A stretch of 48,549 nucleotides of DNA from JBOGJI01 sp050747865 (lineage in GTDB: Bacteria; Acidobacteriota; Thermoanaerobaculia; Multivoradales; JAHEKO01): assembly GCA_050747865.1 (NCBI GenBank), contig JBOGJI010000080.1, positions 1-48,549 of the forward strand, written 5' to 3'. This document shows positions 46,908-48,549 of the stretch, piece by piece (position 1 is the stretch's first letter; the number at the start of each line of letters is the position of its first letter). The notes under the pieces were generated by a model, which did no database searches, was not told the origin of the DNA, and was given only the letters and a program-made list of their open reading frames with translations. The translations under genes and the position numbers were made by a program.

Positions 46908-48454
46908 GGGTCGGCCTTATCGGCCAGTATTGACTCTAGCACAGCGGGCTCCTCGTCCTCATCCGCGGGCGCGCCGGGCCGCCACGGACGGGCAGCTAGA
47001 GCTTCGAGGAAGGCGTCGACGACTTTGGGGTCGAACTGCTTGCCGCGCTCCGCGCGCAGCTCGGCGACCGCCTCTTCCACCGAGCGGGCCTTGCGGTACT
47101 CGCGGTCCGAGGTCATGGCGTCGAAGGCGTCGACTACAGCGATGATGCGGGAGCCCAGAGGAATGGCCTCGCCGGCCAGGCCGTCGGGGTAGCCGGGGTG
47201 CGGCCCGACCGTGCGGCCGTCGTATCGCTCCTGATGGTGGCGAACCAGCGGGATGGCCGCCTCCAGGCCGTGTATCTGCTGCAGGAGCCGGGCTCCGATC
47301 TCCGCGTGTTGACGCATCTGCTCGGCCTCGTGCCAGCGCAGCGGACCGGGCTTGCGCAGGACGGCGTCCGGGACGCCTATCTTGCCGATGTCGTGCAGCA
47401 GCCCGGCGGTCTCCAGGGCTTCCAGCTCGCCGCCCTCCAGGCCCAGGCGGCGGCCGGTCTCGACCGCGTAGCGGGCCACGCGCACGGTATGGTCCTCGGT
47501 GGGCACATGTCGCACGGCCAGCGAGCCCCGCAGGGCCTGCACCGTGTTCGCCAGGGCTGCCCGGAGCTCCCGGCGCGCTTCCCATTCCCGTTCGAAGGCC
47601 CACCCGATGACGGCTCCCAGCAGCGGGAAGACCGTGGCCGCGGCCTGGCGAGCCAGCTCCGCTCGCGCGCCGGCGGGAGGGAGCGGGTCGGCCGCATCGG
47701 CGACGTACGCGGCGATTCCCGCCAGGCAGCCGGCGACCACACCTTCACGCAGGCCGTGGCGGCCGAGCAGCACGATGGGGAGCACGAAGAGCAGCCGCGC
47801 CCATTCGTGCAGGGTCGGCGGCATGTCGAGGGTCTGGCGCACCGTCAGCCCCACGCCGACGATGAGCGCCAGCACCAGCAGCCAGCGGGCCAGGCTCGCT
47901 CGCTCGGGACGGGCAAGGTGCAAGTCCGGGAGCCAGGCGCGATGGACCCACGGCTTCAGCAGGCGGTTGACAATGCGCAGCAGGAGCGCCGCCATGAGAA
48001 TGAGCGAAGCGGTGAGCTGCCCCCAGCCGCTCCAGAACTCGTTGAGCGTCACGGTGGGGTCGCGCGCCGCGGCGAGAAGCCAGGCGGAGCCGCTCGCCGC
48101 GATCCCGGCGGCAGCCACCGCCACGGTATAGGCCTCGATCGAGATCAGGCTCCAGCCGAGTCGGCGAGGCAGCCAGAGTATGGTTGCGCCGGTGGCGGTC
48201 AGCAGGGCACACGCGAGCACCGCGCCGAAAGAGCAAGGGCCGGACGGGAGCAACGTGCAGTGGACGAGCGAGACGAGCACGGACCCCGCCAGGGCGGGCC
48301 AGCCGAAAGACAGACCGCTGACCAAGGCCGCCGTGGCGGCAAAGTCGAGGTGCCCCAGCCCGGCCAAGCCGTGGAGCTGCCCATCCGCGAGGTGACCCGC
48401 CAGCACCAGTGCCGCCGCCAGCAGCGACTGGACCGCGGGCCGCTTGGTGGACAT
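46883..48454 (-). CDS. Membrane HD-GYP-domain protein (cyclic-di-GMP phosphodiesterase type)
   Basis: 523 residues. The N-terminal 280 residues hold eight to ten hydrophobic helices in a MASE-like sensor arrangement. The C-terminal domain has the HD pair in TAGLLHDIGKIGVPDAVLRKPG and HHQERYDGRTVGPHPGYPDGLAGE, where seven extra residues separate HHQERYDG from GYP compared with the usual HHERxDGxGYP. HD-GYP enzymes degrade cyclic-di-GMP; the insertion may alter substrate or metal handling. The TAG stop (46883-46885) lies in the D-arm of tRNA-Glu, so the last eight or so codons double as tRNA sequence. Upstream, 48 nt away, is tRNA-Lys on the same strand. Confidence 0.87.
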   Translation of the reverse strand: MSTKRPAVQSLLAAALVLAGHLADGQLHGLAGLGHLDFAATAALVSGLSFGWPALAGSVLVSLVHCTLLPSGPCSFGAVLACALLTATGATILWLPRRLGWSLISIEAYTVAVAAAGIAASGSAWLLAAARDPTVTLNEFWSGWGQLTASLILMAALLLRIVNRLLKPWVHRAWLPDLHLARPERASLARWLLVLALIVGVGLTVRQTLDMPPTLHEWARLLFVLPIVLLGRHGLREGVVAGCLAGIAAYVADAADPLPPAGARAELARQAAATVFPLLGAVIGWAFEREWEARRELRAALANTVQALRGSLAVRHVPTEDHTVRVARYAVETGRRLGLEGGELEALETAGLLHDIGKIGVPDAVLRKPGPLRWHEAEQMRQHAEIGARLLQQIHGLEAAIPLVRHHQERYDGRTVGPHPGYPDGLAGEAIPLGSRIIAVVDAFDAMTSDREYRKARSVEEAVAELRAERGKQFDPKVVDAFLEALAARPWRPGAPADEDEEPAVLESILADKADPSPSSSQV

Positions 48455-48502
48455 GGCGCCCTGCCCTCCCTCCGGGCCGCTCCGCTACCCCTCCTGGCCA
48501 TC

Positions 48503-48549
48503 TGGTGGGCCGTGAGGGAATCGAACCCCCGACCTTCGGATTAAAAGTC
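48503..48549 (-). tRNA. tRNA-Lys (anticodon UUU), 5' half beyond window
   Basis: The minus strand shows the encoded CCA (48503-48505), the 3' acceptor strand (48507-48513), a T-arm with TTCGATT loop, a short variable region and the 3' anticodon arm with CTTTTAA loop (anticodon TTT). The D-arm and 5' acceptor strand lie past the end. One G-U pair occurs in the T-stem. Confidence 0.9.

Overview
The window is a GC-rich (roughly 70% by eye), tightly packed bacterial chromosome segment. It has about 38 protein genes, one complete and one partial tRNA gene, and no insertion sequence, phage gene, CRISPR array or rRNA. An intact LpxC domain, a beta-barrel protein and a family of lipoprotein or membrane alkaline-phosphatase-superfamily enzymes ending in LRSLGY-(V/L)D point to a Gram-negative with lipopolysaccharide. 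My best guess is an Acidobacteriota-type lineage, possibly from a metagenome assembly; this is an inference from protein style, not a database match.

Layout. 1-4.6 kb: metabolic genes (hotdog thioesterase fragment, threonine dehydratase, SufT, fused alpha/beta 2-oxoacid dehydrogenase E1). 4.7-17.2 kb: an envelope/glycan locus with a chimeric gene remnant, LpxC fused to a response-regulator receiver domain, three alkaline-phosphatase-superfamily proteins, a methyltransferase next to a tiny membrane protein, and two multi-pass glycosyltransferase-like proteins. 17.3-24.3 kb: an AddB/AddA-type recombination helicase-nuclease pair. 24.3-28.2 kb: a fourth phosphatase-superfamily lipoprotein or exported enzyme, a deoxyadenosine/SAH-deaminase-like amidohydrolase, and divergently selD, which is itself a selenoprotein gene with an in-frame UGA and a candidate SECIS hairpin. 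28.2-30.5 kb: a nucleotidyltransferase two-gene module and two TPM-domain membrane proteins. 30.6-37.3 kb: DUF885 metallopeptidase-like protein, purE, a zinc-ribbon protein, a class A penicillin-binding protein overlapping a carbamate kinase, and a small beta-barrel protein. 37.3-44.5 kb: a six-gene minus-strand run (bacilliredoxin, small unknown, P5C dehydrogenase, ILVBL/HACL2-like TPP enzyme, S9 peptidase, cyclase-family lipoprotein). 44.6-48.5 kb: FTR1 iron permease behind a Fur-like palindrome, purA, tRNA-Glu overlapping the end of an HD-GYP gene, and the 3' half of tRNA-Lys.

How genes fit together. Many neighbours overlap by ATGA, GTGA or TTGA, so translational coupling is common. The most notable items are the receiver-LpxC fusion, the UGA-containing selD, a dispersed intergenic repeat that sits on stop codons and forms a 22-bp perfect inverted repeat at one site, the chimeric remnant at 4680-5098, and the HD-GYP/tRNA-Glu overlap. 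I found no defence island or other obviously new multi-gene system; the receiver-LpxC fusion and the small-protein/methyltransferase/phosphatase operon are the best candidates for undescribed biology.
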